A DNA stretch of 64,000 bases, taken from the NCBI RefSeq assembly GCF_016469035.1, contig NZ_JAEHJZ010000007.1, positions 62,001 through 126,000 on the forward strand, written 5' to 3'. This document shows, piece by piece, positions 43,688 to 53,623 of this stretch. A program made the translations under genes and the position numbers. Every line of letters begins with the position of its first letter. The stretch's first letter is position 1. The DNA comes from Gelidibacter salicanalis. GTDB taxonomy: Bacteria > Bacteroidota > Bacteroidia > Flavobacteriales > Flavobacteriaceae. The notes under the pieces are model-generated. The model made no database searches. It worked only from the letters and a program-made list of their open reading frames with translations, and was not told the origin of the DNA.

Positions 43688-43983
43688 GGTTAAAAAAAAG
43701 TTAAAAAAAACGGAATGCTATTCTAGTAGCAAAACTCTCTTCAAGATTCCCTTACCTTTACCCCAATATTCTTCCCCACGCATTCCAAATTATAATATAT
43801 TCCCTATTAAGAATCATCATAGCCAATTTTAAATTTAGTAAGCTACGTCGCATTTTATGTGTCAAGGCTCCAACATTATAATGCCCCAATTTTGCATTGA
43901 ACTGTTGACTAATGAGCGTTAATCTATGAGTTGCGCTGAGATTCTTTCTCATTTTAAACTACCTGCTTTTAAATAAATATATT

Positions 43984-44517
43984 ATGAAAGCAATTATGAT
44001 TGGTCTTTTTCTAGGTCTGACCAGCCTAATGAACTCCCAAAGTTTTACCTCACAGGTAGACCAAGTGGCATTAAACGAGGTAGTAGTATCTCCTTTTAAA
44101 AACCCTAGTTACATGGATGCAGTATATGAACCAAATGCACCCACTCAAGCCAAAATGTTAGAATCAGAAGTTGGTAAATACGACATTACAAGTGCAACCG
44201 TATATTCAAAAAACCATATGAATTATGATGTGTTATTTGAATGTGCTTATGGAAATATTTTGGCGTCATTTAACGCTGACGGAGAGTTGTTAAATTCTTA
44301 TGAAAAATTTGAAGGCATTCGATTACCTGAAACGGTAAGAATTGCGCTTCGAGACAGCTACCCAGATTGGAAACTTAACACTACTGAATACCGTGTAAAA
44401 TACAATATGAACAAGGATGTCAAAAGGGTGTACGAAGTGCAGTTAATAAAAGACAACAAAAAAATGAACTTGAAAATTGATTGTAAAGGGGTTATTTTAA
44501 ATCCAAAAAAAGGCTAA
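43984..44517 (+). CDS. Secreted PepSY-like protein, copy 1 of 3
   Basis: A 177-residue protein with a signal peptide (about 1-19, ending NSQSF). Then comes a conserved N-terminal motif LNEVVVSPFKN, a YDAVY-like segment, and a C-terminal region with DGELLNSYEKFEGIRLPETV and YPDWKLN, which fits the PepSY-like/BLIP-like beta fold. Function is unknown. Two paralogues follow on the same strand, at 44557 and 45500. Confidence 0.78.
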   Translation: MKAIMIGLFLGLTSLMNSQSFTSQVDQVALNEVVVSPFKNPSYMDAVYEPNAPTQAKMLESEVGKYDITSATVYSKNHMNYDVLFECAYGNILASFNADGELLNSYEKFEGIRLPETVRIALRDSYPDWKLNTTEYRVKYNMNKDVKRVYEVQLIKDNKKMNLKIDCKGVILNPKKG

Positions 44518-44556
44518 ATACCAAAGGCCATACGTCACTTTCAAAACCTGGAAATT

Positions 44557-44916
44557 ATGAAAACACTATTAATAGGTATAGCTCTTTTAGGCCTTACCAT
44601 CCTAGTGAATTCTCAGAGCCTTGCGCCTTATATAGCACACGTAAATTTAAAAGAAGTCATAGTGTCTCCAATTAAACACATAAGTTATTATGATGCTGTT
44701 CATCATTCATACGCAGCAAAAGGAATAAGAAACTGGGACACTATTGATACCAAATATGACATCTCTACCTCTGAATTGTACGGGAGATTTGACTCTTATA
44801 TATTTATGTTCTTAATCATGTGGGTAAAATTATTACTAGATATGATAAAAATGATGAACTACTAAAATCAGTAGTAAAAATGAACAACCTCGACCCAAGG
44901 GCACGAGGTATCAAGT
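44557..44916 (+). pseudogene. Frameshifted and truncated PepSY-like paralogue, copy 2 of 3
   Basis: The frame from 44557 gives 102 residues and matches copies 1 and 3 through the signal peptide, LKEVIVSPIKH and DISTSELYG. It then goes out of frame near 44812. The next frame resumes the family sequence (NHVGKIITRYDKNDELLKSVVK), which ends at a stop after MNNL. The C-terminal third (about 60 residues, including the LPE-V and YP-W motifs) is missing and replaced by repeat sequence at 44885-44990. It is a pseudogene unless a short product has a role. Confidence 0.82.
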
Positions 44917-44990
44917 AGAAGTTCCTTTTTTATTTCGACGCAGAGCGTCGGGGAATAAAACCCAAGGATCCCGCTAAAAAGCGGGATTAG
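44885..44990. repeat. Palindromic repeat at the end of the middle paralogue
   Basis: Contains CGACGCAGAGCGTCG (about 44938), GATCCCGCTAAAAAGCGGGAT (hairpin about 44969-44988) and CACGAGGTATCAAG (about 44902). The first resembles the palindrome at about 32040. The paralogue's homology stops where this repeat begins. Confidence 0.7.
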
Positions 44991-45499
44991 TTCAACTAAC
45001 AATTTTTAATTCATTGCTTCGCAACTTTTAAAAATTGAGTTTCACTAATTTAAAAATTAAATACGAAAGTTTTGTTTTAAATTCATAAGACAGCTGAGAA
45101 TTAAAGTTCATAATTAATCTTTAAAAAAAAACGTAATCTTATTAAAAGGTTGCGTTTTATTGTTGCCCTTTAGCGCTAGTGGTCCCCAATTAAATAGATG
45201 TACACGCCATTCACGCAGTGTGAGGCAACTAAAAGCCAAACGTATTCTATTTCAACTAAATGCTCTCAACTTTAATCCCCTCTTATAAGAACAAATACCT
45301 TTAAAATTTAGTGTTAAATATGCATTTAATGCTACAAAAGTAGCACGGTCAGTTTTGATTTTCCATTAATTTTAGAGGTGTTTTATTACTGGCACTCCAA
45401 AATTATCACCCACCCATCTTCCCCTAAAAATAAGCTTAATTCACGGAGTGTTTGTGGTTTGCATCCTAGATAATATCAACAATTAAATACATAGAAATC
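44917..45499. other. Intergenic region, no gene
   Basis: Apart from the repeat at its start and the terminator at 45130-45158 I see no coding frame, remnant or clear promoter in these 583 bases. Confidence 0.6.
45130..45158 (+). terminator. Terminator-like hairpin
   Basis: Stem AACGTAATCTT/AAGGTTGCGTT with two G-T pairs, a loop of about five bases (ATTAA), and a T-rich tail on the plus strand. Nearly the same stem is found at 46315-46340. Confidence 0.6.
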
Positions 45500-46045
45500 A
45501 TGAAAAAAATGTTAATCGGTGTAGTTATTTTAGGTCTTACCAACCTAGTTCAGTCTCAGAGTACTGAAACTTCTATATCGCGCGTAAAATTGAAAGAGGT
45601 CCTCATCTCTCCAATTAAGAATACCAGTTATTATGATGCTGTTTATGATCCATATGCAGCAAAAGAAGTAAGAGATTTAGAAACCGTAGTTGCCAAATAC
45701 GACATCTCCGTATCTGAAATATCTGGGAAAAAATTTAACTCTTATACCGTTATGTTCTCCAATAATATTGGTAAAATCATTACTATTTATGACAAAGATG
45801 GTGTACTCCTAAAATCTGTAGAGAAATTTAAAAATGTTCGATTGCCGGAAAAAGTGAGAGTATCACTTTCAAGCAAATATCCGGGTTGGAGACTTGACCA
45901 AACGGTGTTCCGAGTAAAGTATGCCAACAATAAAGGTGTTGACAGAGCGTATCATTTACAAATTAAAAAAGGTAAAGAAAAATTGAATTTAAAAGTGACT
46001 TGCGAAGGTCATATTTTAAAATCAAGTGATTACGCTGCATTATAA
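45500..46045 (+). CDS. Secreted PepSY-like protein, copy 3 of 3
   Basis: A 181-residue full-length paralogue of the protein at 43984-44517. It has a signal peptide (about 1-20, NLVQSQ), LKEVLISPIKN, YYDAVYDPYA, YDKDGVLLKSVEKFKNVRLP and YPGWRLDQTVFRVKY. The domain layout is the same as in copy 1. It is closest to the degenerate copy 2. The role is unknown; the signal peptide points to the periplasm or surface. Confidence 0.8.
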   Translation: MKKMLIGVVILGLTNLVQSQSTETSISRVKLKEVLISPIKNTSYYDAVYDPYAAKEVRDLETVVAKYDISVSEISGKKFNSYTVMFSNNIGKIITIYDKDGVLLKSVEKFKNVRLPEKVRVSLSSKYPGWRLDQTVFRVKYANNKGVDRAYHLQIKKGKEKLNLKVTCEGHILKSSDYAAL

Positions 46046-46417
46046 TTCATGAGCGTCCGGTAAAACAAGTAAAAAGTTTACAAAGCCCATTAAAGTAAGA
46101 CCTGGTAAGAGATATTAAAAATGGTTCCTTGCTTTTTGAAACCAATTTCACTTAGAGTGATTTGGCAAATTTGATTTAGAATAACGATTGTTTATCAGTC
46201 AGTTATAATCAAATCTCTGTTCTTTTCCCGATAGCTATCGGGACTATAAGCGCAGCGATCTTTATTCTTTATCGGACAATAATGATTATAATTTATAGAC
46301 GTACAAAACAAAAAAACGCAACCATATACATGATTGCGTTCTTTAATTGATATCCCAAGCTAAGCTTGGCATTAGCTATTAACACATTCCGATGATCTAT
46401 CGGGATGAATTGTTAGC
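46046..46417. other. Intergenic region, no gene
   Basis: Contains a CCCGATAGCTATCGGG palindrome near 46229 and the terminator at 46311-46342. No coding frame was seen. Confidence 0.55.
46311..46342 (-). terminator. Rho-independent terminator of dnaK
   Basis: Stem AACGCAA/TTGCGTT with a loop of about 12 bases, and seven T on the minus strand after it. It lies about 75 bases downstream of the dnaK stop. Confidence 0.75.
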
Positions 46418-48328
46418 TTATTTTACTTCTTCAAAATCTACGTCCTCAACATCACTGCCTTCATTAGGCTGTCCGTTTTGGTTAGCTCCCGCGTCAGGAC
46501 CTGGTTGTGCACCACCCTGAGCATCTGCTTGCGCTTTGTACATTTCTTCACTTGCAACTTTCCATGCTTCATTGATTTTCTCAAGAGCTGGATCAATTAC
46601 AGCGATATCTTTAGATTCAAAAGCTGTTTTTAATTCTTCAAGCGCATCTTCAATTGGCTTTTTCTTATCATCAGATAATTTTTCACCAAATTCTTTCAAC
46701 TGACTTTCTGTTTGGAAAATCATTGCATCAGCAGCATTTAATTTGTCTGCTTTTTCTTTCGCTAGTTTATCAGCTTCAGCATTTGCTTCAGCATCAGCTC
46801 TCATTCTTTTGATTTCTTCTTCAGTTAATCCAGAAGACGCTTCGATACGAATGTCTTGTGTTTTTCCTGTTGCTTTATCTCCAGCCGTTACGTGAATGAT
46901 ACCATTGGCATCAATATCAAACGTTACTTCAATTTGAGGTGTTCCACGTTGTGCTGGTGGAATACCATCTAAATGGAAACGTCCAATAGTTTTGTTATCG
47001 GCTGCCATAGCACGCTCACCTTGTAATACGTGAATTTCTACTGATGGCTGATTATCTGCCGCTGTTGAGAATACTTGAGATTTCTTAGTAGGAATCGTAG
47101 TATTGGCCTCAATCAACTTCGTCATCACATTCCCCATTGTTTCAATACCAAGAGATAACGGTGTGACATCAAGAAGTAATACATCTTTTACATCTCCTGT
47201 TAACACACCACCTTGGATTGCAGCACCTACTGCAACAACTTCATCAGCGTTTACACCTTTGCTAGGTTTTTTACCAAAGAATTTCTCAACGGCTTCCTGT
47301 ACTGCTGGGATACGCGTTGATCCACCAACCAAGATAACTTCATTAATATCTTCTTTTGAAAGACCTGCAGCTTTCATTGCATTTTGACATGGCTCAATGG
47401 TACGTTTTACCAAATCGTCAATCAATTGCTCAAATTTAGCTCTACTCAACGTTCTTACCAAGTGTTTTGGTCCGCTAGCTGTAGCTGTAACATAAGGTAA
47501 ATTGATTTCAGTTTGTGCTGAAGAAGACAATTCTATTTTTGCTTTCTCTGAGGCTTCTTTTAAACGTTGAAGCGCCATAGGATCTTGACGTAAATCAATA
47601 TCTTCTTCCTTTTTAAATTCGTCAGCCAACCAATCGATGATTTTCTCATCTACGTCATCACCACCTAAATGGGTATCTCCTTCTGTTGACAATACTTCAA
47701 AAACGCCATCACCTAATTCAAGGATTGAGACATCATGCGTTCCACCACCAAAATCAAAAACTACAATTTTTTGGTCTACTCCTTTTTTATCCAACCCGTA
47801 AGCTAAAGCTGCTGCAGTTGGTTCGTTAATGATACGACGCACCTTTAAACCGGCAATTTCTCCTGCTTCTTTTGTAGCTTGACGTTGTGAGTCATTAAAG
47901 TAAGCCGGTACTGTAATAACAGCTTCCGTTACTGTTTGACCTAAATAATCTTCAGCAGTTTTCTTCATTTTTTGAAGAATCATTGCTGATAATTCTTGTG
48001 GTGTGTATAAACGACCGTCAATATCTACTCTTGGCGTGTCATTGTCTCCTTTTACCACTTTATACGGTACGCGTTCTGCTTCTTTTTTAGACTCAGAATA
48101 CTTGTTACCCATAAAACGTTTGATGGAAGAAACCGTTTTTGTAGGGTTTGTTACCGCTTGACGTTTTGCTGGATCACCAACTTTAATTTCACCACCTTCT
48201 ACGAAAGCAATGACAGATGGTGTAGTTCTTTTACCTTCTGCATTAGGAATTACAACTGGCTCGTTACCTTCCATTACCGAAACGCAAGAGTTGGTTGTAC
48301 CTAAATCGATTCCAATTATTTTACTCAT
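46418..48328 (-). CDS. dnaK: Molecular chaperone DnaK (Hsp70)
   Basis: A 636-residue Hsp70. Starting motif [17 protein letters not shown], actin-fold phosphates around [14 protein letters not shown] and [14 protein letters not shown], linker [16 protein letters not shown], substrate-binding domain, and a Gly/Gln-rich tail ending with the conserved EDVDFEEVK. Only the start at 48328 ([10 protein letters not shown]) fits the family; the 18-residue upstream extension does not. The gene stands alone without grpE or dnaJ nearby. A TGACA-rich segment in the divergent promoter region could be regulatory. Confidence 0.98.
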   Translation of the reverse strand: MSKIIGIDLGTTNSCVSVMEGNEPVVIPNAEGKRTTPSVIAFVEGGEIKVGDPAKRQAVTNPTKTVSSIKRFMGNKYSESKKEAERVPYKVVKGDNDTPRVDIDGRLYTPQELSAMILQKMKKTAEDYLGQTVTEAVITVPAYFNDSQRQATKEAGEIAGLKVRRIINEPTAAALAYGLDKKGVDQKIVVFDFGGGTHDVSILELGDGVFEVLSTEGDTHLGGDDVDEKIIDWLADEFKKEEDIDLRQDPMALQRLKEASEKAKIELSSSAQTEINLPYVTATASGPKHLVRTLSRAKFEQLIDDLVKRTIEPCQNAMKAAGLSKEDINEVILVGGSTRIPAVQEAVEKFFGKKPSKGVNADEVVAVGAAIQGGVLTGDVKDVLLLDVTPLSLGIETMGNVMTKLIEANTTIPTKKSQVFSTAADNQPSVEIHVLQGERAMAADNKTIGRFHLDGIPPAQRGTPQIEVTFDIDANGIIHVTAGDKATGKTQDIRIEASSGLTEEEIKRMRADAEANAEADKLAKEKADKLNAADAMIFQTESQLKEFGEKLSDDKKKPIEDALEELKTAFESKDIAVIDPALEKINEAWKVASEEMYKAQADAQGGAQPGPDAGANQNGQPNEGSDVEDVDFEEVK

Positions 48329-48376
48329 AATATATGTTTTGTGTTGAATTATTAATTTTTTATTTCTCTTTGTATA

Positions 48377-48439
48377 TGTCAATCATTGTGCCATGACATA
48401 AAATATGACAAGGTGTCATTTATATAAAATATTTTGACA
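48377..48439. promoter_or_regulatory. TGACA/TGTCA repeats between dnaK and a lipoprotein gene
   Basis: Five copies of TGACA or its complement TGTCA at 48377, 48394, 48406, 48414 and 48435. Two form the palindrome ATGACA-AGG-TGTCAT at 48405-48419. Between divergent genes this could be an operator. No CIRCE sequence (the usual dnaK control element) is seen. Confidence 0.45.
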
Positions 48440-48501
48440 TCGTTATACCACTATATAGCGATACGATTTGTAATTTTACAAATAACCTAAAACGAAATCG
48501 C

Positions 48502-49002
48502 ATGAAAAAGATCGCAACCTTATTATTTGTATTGGCACTTACCTTAACTGCTTGCACCGGCGACCAAGGCCCAGCAGGACCTCCAGGACTTGACGGGGCT
48601 GATGGCGGCATCATTACCTCATCTGCCTTTGAAATTGATATCAATTTTAATGCTGCCAATAATTTTTCGCATAAAGAAGATTATGGCTTTGAAGTTTTTC
48701 CTTCTGACGTTACCCTAGTTTATATTTTATGGGAAATTGATAACGGAACAGATGTGTGGCGTTTATTACCGCAAAGCGCAAATTTTGATGACGGCACTTT
48801 GGTGTACAACTTCGCTTTTACCCAAACTGATGTGCGTTTCTTTTTAGAAGGCACCACCAATTTGAATACATTAGATGCTAAATGGACACAAAAAGCCTTT
48901 AGAGTAGTTGTCATTCCTGCAGATAATGTAGATGGTGTTGACATTTCCGATCTCAACCTCGTCATGAAGGCTAACAATATTGAACATTTTGAACTCAAAT
49001 AG
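48502..49002 (+). CDS. Lipoprotein with short collagen-like segment
   Basis: A 166-residue protein with a lipoprotein signal (KKIATLLFVLALTLTAC), then six Gly-x-y triplets (GDQGPAGPPGLDGADGG) at about 20-36. The remaining 130 residues are a beta-rich domain I cannot name. Such Gly-x-y stretches after the lipidated Cys act as stalks. It is divergent from dnaK. Confidence 0.8.
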   Translation: MKKIATLLFVLALTLTACTGDQGPAGPPGLDGADGGIITSSAFEIDINFNAANNFSHKEDYGFEVFPSDVTLVYILWEIDNGTDVWRLLPQSANFDDGTLVYNFAFTQTDVRFFLEGTTNLNTLDAKWTQKAFRVVVIPADNVDGVDISDLNLVMKANNIEHFELK

Positions 49003-49311
49003 ATTCGAGAAGCGTCTATAATTTTTCTCAGAGATGTTTATGACATCCCTTTTACTTCTTGTGTTTGCCGTCAATTTACCATAGGCCTAAACCCTTAATT
49101 CAGATGACCCTCCATGTTATAAAGTAGGACTGCTTCTCTTTCATGCTTTATAGTAGTTTCTTCAAACACTTCATCTCAACATTTTTTGACAATAAATCCA
49201 CCTAATTTATACAGTCTCAATAAGATAAATTGACAATTCATTTCTCCTTCTTATCAATTCTATTTTGACATAAAAAGAGGCTATATTTGCACCTCTAAAT
49301 CGTTTTCGTCA
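49003..49311. other. Intergenic region with promoter, no gene
   Basis: A 309-base stretch with only a promoter at its 3' end. TTTGACA at 49263 looks like a -35 but is only 14 bases from the -7 element. Confidence 0.55.
49282..49289 (+). promoter_or_regulatory. -7 promoter element for L-serine dehydratase
   Basis: TATATTTG matches TAnnTTTG, 22 bases before the ATG at 49312. A TTG is 14 bases upstream, shorter than usual spacing. Confidence 0.55.
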
Positions 49312-50736
49312 ATGGAGTGTATTTCTGTATTTGATATGTTAAAGATTGGCGTTGGCCCATCAAGTTCCCATACCCTAGGGCCTTGGCGTGCCGCTGAACG
49401 CTGGATTAAAGAATTAAAGGACAGCAATAAATTTGATAAGGTTGAAAGTATCACCGTAGATCTGTATGGTTCCTTATCGCTAACCGGGAAAGGCCATGCT
49501 ACTGATTATGCCATTATATTAGGGCTTTATGGTGCAGATCCTGAAAGAATTCCTATTGACTCTCTTGAAGCCATCATTGCTACCGTTAAAAGCACACATA
49601 CTTTGTTGTTTAACAATGAAATGTCTATTGCATTTGATCCTAAAACAGACATTGTCTTTAATAGAAAATTCTTGCCCTTTCACGCCAATGGTATGAAATT
49701 TACAGCAATGATTGACGGCAGGAAATCCAGTTCGACCTTTTATTCTATTGGCGGCGGATTTGTGGTTAAAGAAGAACGAAAGGTGTCCAAAAAGAATGTT
49801 AAAATTTTCGAAAACACCTTCCCTTACCCTATTCGATTAGGAACGGAACTACTCGCTTATTGCAAGGCATTAGACTTACCTATTTCAAGTGTGGTTTTGG
49901 AAAATGAGAAATCGATCAGGGATATGGAGACGATCGATTTTGAACTCAAACGGATTTGGGATACGATGTTGGAATGTATGTACACAGGCTGTCATACCGA
50001 AGGTAATCTGCCTGGTGGATTAAATGTCAGACGTCGCGCCTATGACATGCACCAAAACTTAAAAGGTGATCTCCCTTATAGCAATCCGCAGGAATGGCTG
50101 GAAACCATCAGACAAACAGAGGTTAAATTTAGGCAAATTTTAAAGTGGGTCAGCTGTTTTGCACTTGGCGTTAATGAAGTCAACGCTGCCTTAGGCCGTG
50201 TAGTTACAGCACCTACCAATGGAAGTGCGGGTGTTATCCCATCTGTATTAATGTACTATTTAGTAATAGAAAACCATGAGGCTGATTTTGAACACATCAA
50301 AAAATTTCTTTTAGTGGCTGGAGAAATTGGCAGTATTTTTAAAAAAAATGCCACTATTTCAGCAGCTATGGGTGGCTGTCAGGCAGAAATTGGCGTGTCT
50401 TCTGCAATGGCCGCCGCCGCCCTTTGCGAACTTTTAGGAGGGTCTCCTGATCAGGTTTTAATTGCTGCGGAGATTGCGATGGAGCATCATTTGGGAATGA
50501 CTTGCGACCCTATTGGCGGTCTGGTCCAAATACCGTGTATAGAACGCAACGCCATGGGGGCTTTAAAGGCTATCAATGCCGCAGAATTGGCATTAAATAC
50601 AGATCCGAAAAACGTTAAGGTTCCTTTAGATAAAGTTGTTCAGACCATGTGGGAGACTGCCAAGGATATGAATACCAAGTATAAAGAGACCTCAACAGGA
50701 GGGTTAGCAGTAGGCGTACATCTTTCGGATTGTTAA
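49312..50736 (+). CDS. sdaA: L-serine ammonia-lyase (iron-sulfur dependent)
   Basis: A 474-residue single-chain L-serine dehydratase, near the 454 of E. coli SdaA. The reaction is L-serine to pyruvate and ammonia using a [4Fe-4S] cluster. The N-terminal beta domain has [17 protein letters not shown], and the alpha domain has [17 protein letters not shown] (about 353), [14 protein letters not shown] (about 395) and the C-terminal LSDC, which supply the cluster and tail cysteines. The neighbour is an O-acetylation operon in the same direction, with no clear link. Confidence 0.95.
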   Translation: MECISVFDMLKIGVGPSSSHTLGPWRAAERWIKELKDSNKFDKVESITVDLYGSLSLTGKGHATDYAIILGLYGADPERIPIDSLEAIIATVKSTHTLLFNNEMSIAFDPKTDIVFNRKFLPFHANGMKFTAMIDGRKSSSTFYSIGGGFVVKEERKVSKKNVKIFENTFPYPIRLGTELLAYCKALDLPISSVVLENEKSIRDMETIDFELKRIWDTMLECMYTGCHTEGNLPGGLNVRRRAYDMHQNLKGDLPYSNPQEWLETIRQTEVKFRQILKWVSCFALGVNEVNAALGRVVTAPTNGSAGVIPSVLMYYLVIENHEADFEHIKKFLLVAGEIGSIFKKNATISAAMGGCQAEIGVSSAMAAAALCELLGGSPDQVLIAAEIAMEHHLGMTCDPIGGLVQIPCIERNAMGALKAINAAELALNTDPKNVKVPLDKVVQTMWETAKDMNTKYKETSTGGLAVGVHLSDC

Positions 50737-50858
50737 TAGTGCAACTGCTATTTTTAATACTATTTGCTGAATGTGTATGCCGTTGTTCTATGAGTTGGTA
50801 ACTATTTTTATATTATATTTCAAGCTTAAAAAAAACAAGGTTTACCTAACTATAGTTC

Positions 50859-52331
50859 ATGAGCTATTCGCCTTTTAAAATAGTAGTATATATTGTTGCT
50901 ACTTTATTGGTATTATTTGGAGTGACGTATCTAAGTTCTTCCAAAATACTCGATAATGGTAAAACTCAAGAGGGCTTTTTTATTGGTAATATCAATATTA
51001 AGTACCCCACACACACGAGTTTTCTTCAAAACCAAGGGCAGGATCGCTCTAATATTAAGAGTTTGGATAGTATTGTAACCAATATTGAAGGTCTGGTAAA
51101 AGACCTTGACAACAACACTACCGAAACAAAATCCAGTATTCCCAATTTCAAAAAAATTGACACCTCAAAGGTGCATCGCATTTTATATCCTGACAACCGA
51201 TTGAATTTTATTACCCAATTGAGGGAAAATTTAACGAACGGGCGTTCCCGCATTATCCATTATGGCGATTCGCAATTGGAGGGCGACAGAATTTCAGGAT
51301 ATCTGAGAAATCGGTTGCAAAGCCTCTACGGTGGCAGTGGACCTGGATTTGTTCCCATTGTTCAAGTATATGAGCAAATCAGTGCCAATGTTACCCATTC
51401 TGACAACTGGATCCGACACGCTTATTTTGATCCCACACAAGAAAAGTTTTCACATAAAAAATACGGCGTTTATGCCTCTTTATCACGCTTTACAGAAGCA
51501 TATAGCCTTGCGGATAGTCTGCTCCTAGATTCACTTAAAACAAGAAAAGCCACAATCACCATTGGGATTCCAACAAAATCCTATAGTCTTTTAAGAACCT
51601 TTACCAGTATTGGATTACATTATGGCAACACTGTGGCACCTACATCTGTAAAGGTTTACAATGACGGTGCATTAATCTCCTCTGAGAATTTAATTGTTGA
51701 TGGGGCTTATCATAAGTTCAGCATAGAGCTTTCCTCGACGCCTTCCAATCTCAAAATAGAATTGGAGAGTAAGATGAGTCCAGATTTTTACGGACTTACC
51801 TTAGATGGGAAAAGCGGAATATCATTAGATAACGTGGCTATGAGAGGGTCTTCAGGAACTGTTTTCGCGGGTACTGATAGCGGCAATTTTCAAAGCATGG
51901 CACAACAGTTACAACCAAAAGTATTGATCTTTCAATATGGGGGCAACTCCGTACCTTATCTTAAAGATTCGTTACAAGTAAATGAATACGCAGGATATTT
52001 AAAAAACCACATCAACTGGGTAAAACGTAAAACCCCTAATGCCAATGTTATTTTTATTGGGCCGTCAGACATGACCACTACTGAAAATGGGCAGATGAAA
52101 ACCTATCCTTTACTACCTTATCTCAACCAGACCTTAAAAGAGATATGTACAACAAACGGCATCGCGTTTTGGAGTATGTACGATGCCATGGGAGGAAAAA
52201 ACGCCATGCAACATTGGGTTGATGAGGGTTTGGCCGCAAATGACTACACCCATTTTTCACCTTCCGGCACTAAAATTATATCAGAATTGTTCTTTCTGGC
52301 TTTGTACTTAGATTTAAATGATCATAAATGA
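50859..52331 (+). CDS. Membrane-anchored SGNH hydrolase-like protein (O-acetylation)
   Basis: A 490-residue protein with an N-terminal signal anchor (about 8-28) and an exported domain. The SGNH blocks are IHYGDSQLEGDR at about 131-142 (GDS), FQYGGNS at about 363 (block III, Gly-x-Asn) and DYTHFSPSG at about 468 (DxxH). These esterase or acetyltransferase domains work with MBOAT proteins on glycan O-acetylation. It overlaps the next gene by 4 bases (ATGA). The glycan is unknown. Confidence 0.82.
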   Translation: MSYSPFKIVVYIVATLLVLFGVTYLSSSKILDNGKTQEGFFIGNINIKYPTHTSFLQNQGQDRSNIKSLDSIVTNIEGLVKDLDNNTTETKSSIPNFKKIDTSKVHRILYPDNRLNFITQLRENLTNGRSRIIHYGDSQLEGDRISGYLRNRLQSLYGGSGPGFVPIVQVYEQISANVTHSDNWIRHAYFDPTQEKFSHKKYGVYASLSRFTEAYSLADSLLLDSLKTRKATITIGIPTKSYSLLRTFTSIGLHYGNTVAPTSVKVYNDGALISSENLIVDGAYHKFSIELSSTPSNLKIELESKMSPDFYGLTLDGKSGISLDNVAMRGSSGTVFAGTDSGNFQSMAQQLQPKVLIFQYGGNSVPYLKDSLQVNEYAGYLKNHINWVKRKTPNANVIFIGPSDMTTTENGQMKTYPLLPYLNQTLKEICTTNGIAFWSMYDAMGGKNAMQHWVDEGLAANDYTHFSPSGTKIISELFFLALYLDLNDHK

Positions 52332-53623
52332 AATATACAGTAGTAGCACTTTTTATAGCATGTACCACGACGTTTTTCGGACAGCATTATGTATTGGACA
52401 GTCTTACACCTAAATTTGGACATCTGATTAATTTTGAAGAGAATACGTTTAAGATGGCGGAAAACGCTCCAACATTCCATCAGTTTTTCGCTAAAATGGA
52501 TTCCATTTACACAGGTAAAAAACAAAAGCTACATATTTTTCATATCGGCGGCTCCCATATCCAAGCGGATATTTATTCCAACAAAATTAGAACCTATCTT
52601 CAAAACACTAATACCGTTTCTCAAGGCCAACGTGGTTTTGTGTTTCCGTATCATCTGGCACACACCAACAATCCGACCAATTATCAAATAAAGGCCACTA
52701 AATCAAAATGGCAAGGCTACCGCTCTTCAGTAAGAAAAGACAGCATTGCTTGGGGATTATCTGGTATTACCGCAGCCTTCAGAGAGCAGTCAGATACTAT
52801 TTATGTAAAATCCAACTACAGGAACTATACCAACCAGCCTTACGAATTTAATAAACTAAGAGTATTCTATAATACCTGGAAATCAGATTATAACTTGACG
52901 GTCCTAAATCCTGACCTCGTCATCTCTGATACTTTAAATCTCGATAACATGTATCGGGAGTTTCGTTTTAATAAATTAATAGACGAAGTTACTTTTTGTT
53001 TGCAATTAAAAGATTCCACTATAACAGATCCTGAATTTGCATTGATGGGCATGGAGTTTATGAATGATGACGACGGCATAGAATATACGAGCATTGGGGT
53101 TAACGGTGGGAGTTTTGCCTATTTTAACCGTGCTGCGTACTTTGAAAAACAACTGCAACTTTACACACCTGACTTGTTTATCATCTCCATTGGTACCAAC
53201 GATGGTTATATGCCAAAAAGCGAATTTGATGCCGAGCAATTTCGAAACTATTACGAAGCGTTTATAAGGATGATTCAACGCGTAAATCCTGATTGCGCCA
53301 TCTTATTGACGGTTCCTAATGACGATTATTACAAACGGAAAATTCCCAACCCAAACACCGCCACCCAACAAAAAGTTATTATGGAGTTGACTAAAAAATA
53401 TCATATGGCTGTTTGGGATTTATACGCTATCATGGGCGGACTTGGGTCTTCCAACAAATGGTATCAACATAAATTAATGCCCAGAGACCGCATCCATTTT
53501 ACATCATTGGGCTATAGCATAAAAGCCGATTTATTTATGGATGCCTTTATAGATGCTTGGGTCCAATCTACCCATAGAAATAAGGAGGAATTATTGAAGC
53601 ACTATAAAACGTTAAATGAATAG
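52328..53623 (+). CDS. Secreted SGNH hydrolase-like protein (O-acetylation), second
   Basis: A 431-residue protein with a signal peptide (about 1-20) and the SGNH pattern. Block I is altered: FHIGGSHIQAD (about 72) where GDS is usual, so the residue after Gly is Gly. Block III is SIGTNDGY (about 298) and block V is PRDRIHFTSLG near 394, with the DxxH dyad kept. It overlaps the first SGNH gene by 4 bases and the MBOAT gene by 8, so the three are translated as a unit. It may bind the substrate or transfer acetyl from the MBOAT partner. Confidence 0.82.
   Translation: MKYTVVALFIACTTTFFGQHYVLDSLTPKFGHLINFEENTFKMAENAPTFHQFFAKMDSIYTGKKQKLHIFHIGGSHIQADIYSNKIRTYLQNTNTVSQGQRGFVFPYHLAHTNNPTNYQIKATKSKWQGYRSSVRKDSIAWGLSGITAAFREQSDTIYVKSNYRNYTNQPYEFNKLRVFYNTWKSDYNLTVLNPDLVISDTLNLDNMYREFRFNKLIDEVTFCLQLKDSTITDPEFALMGMEFMNDDDGIEYTSIGVNGGSFAYFNRAAYFEKQLQLYTPDLFIISIGTNDGYMPKSEFDAEQFRNYYEAFIRMIQRVNPDCAILLTVPNDDYYKRKIPNPNTATQQKVIMELTKKYHMAVWDLYAIMGGLGSSNKWYQHKLMPRDRIHFTSLGYSIKADLFMDAFIDAWVQSTHRNKEELLKHYKTLNE

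Noticed and set aside
43758-43952. Minus-strand ORF of 64 residues upstream of the PepSY-like genes
   Set aside because: No signal, no recognisable motif, unusual amino-acid make-up, and no promoter; best taken as chance.
48502-48600. True collagen-like repeat protein
   Set aside because: Only about six Gly-x-y triplets are present; called a short stalk within a lipoprotein.
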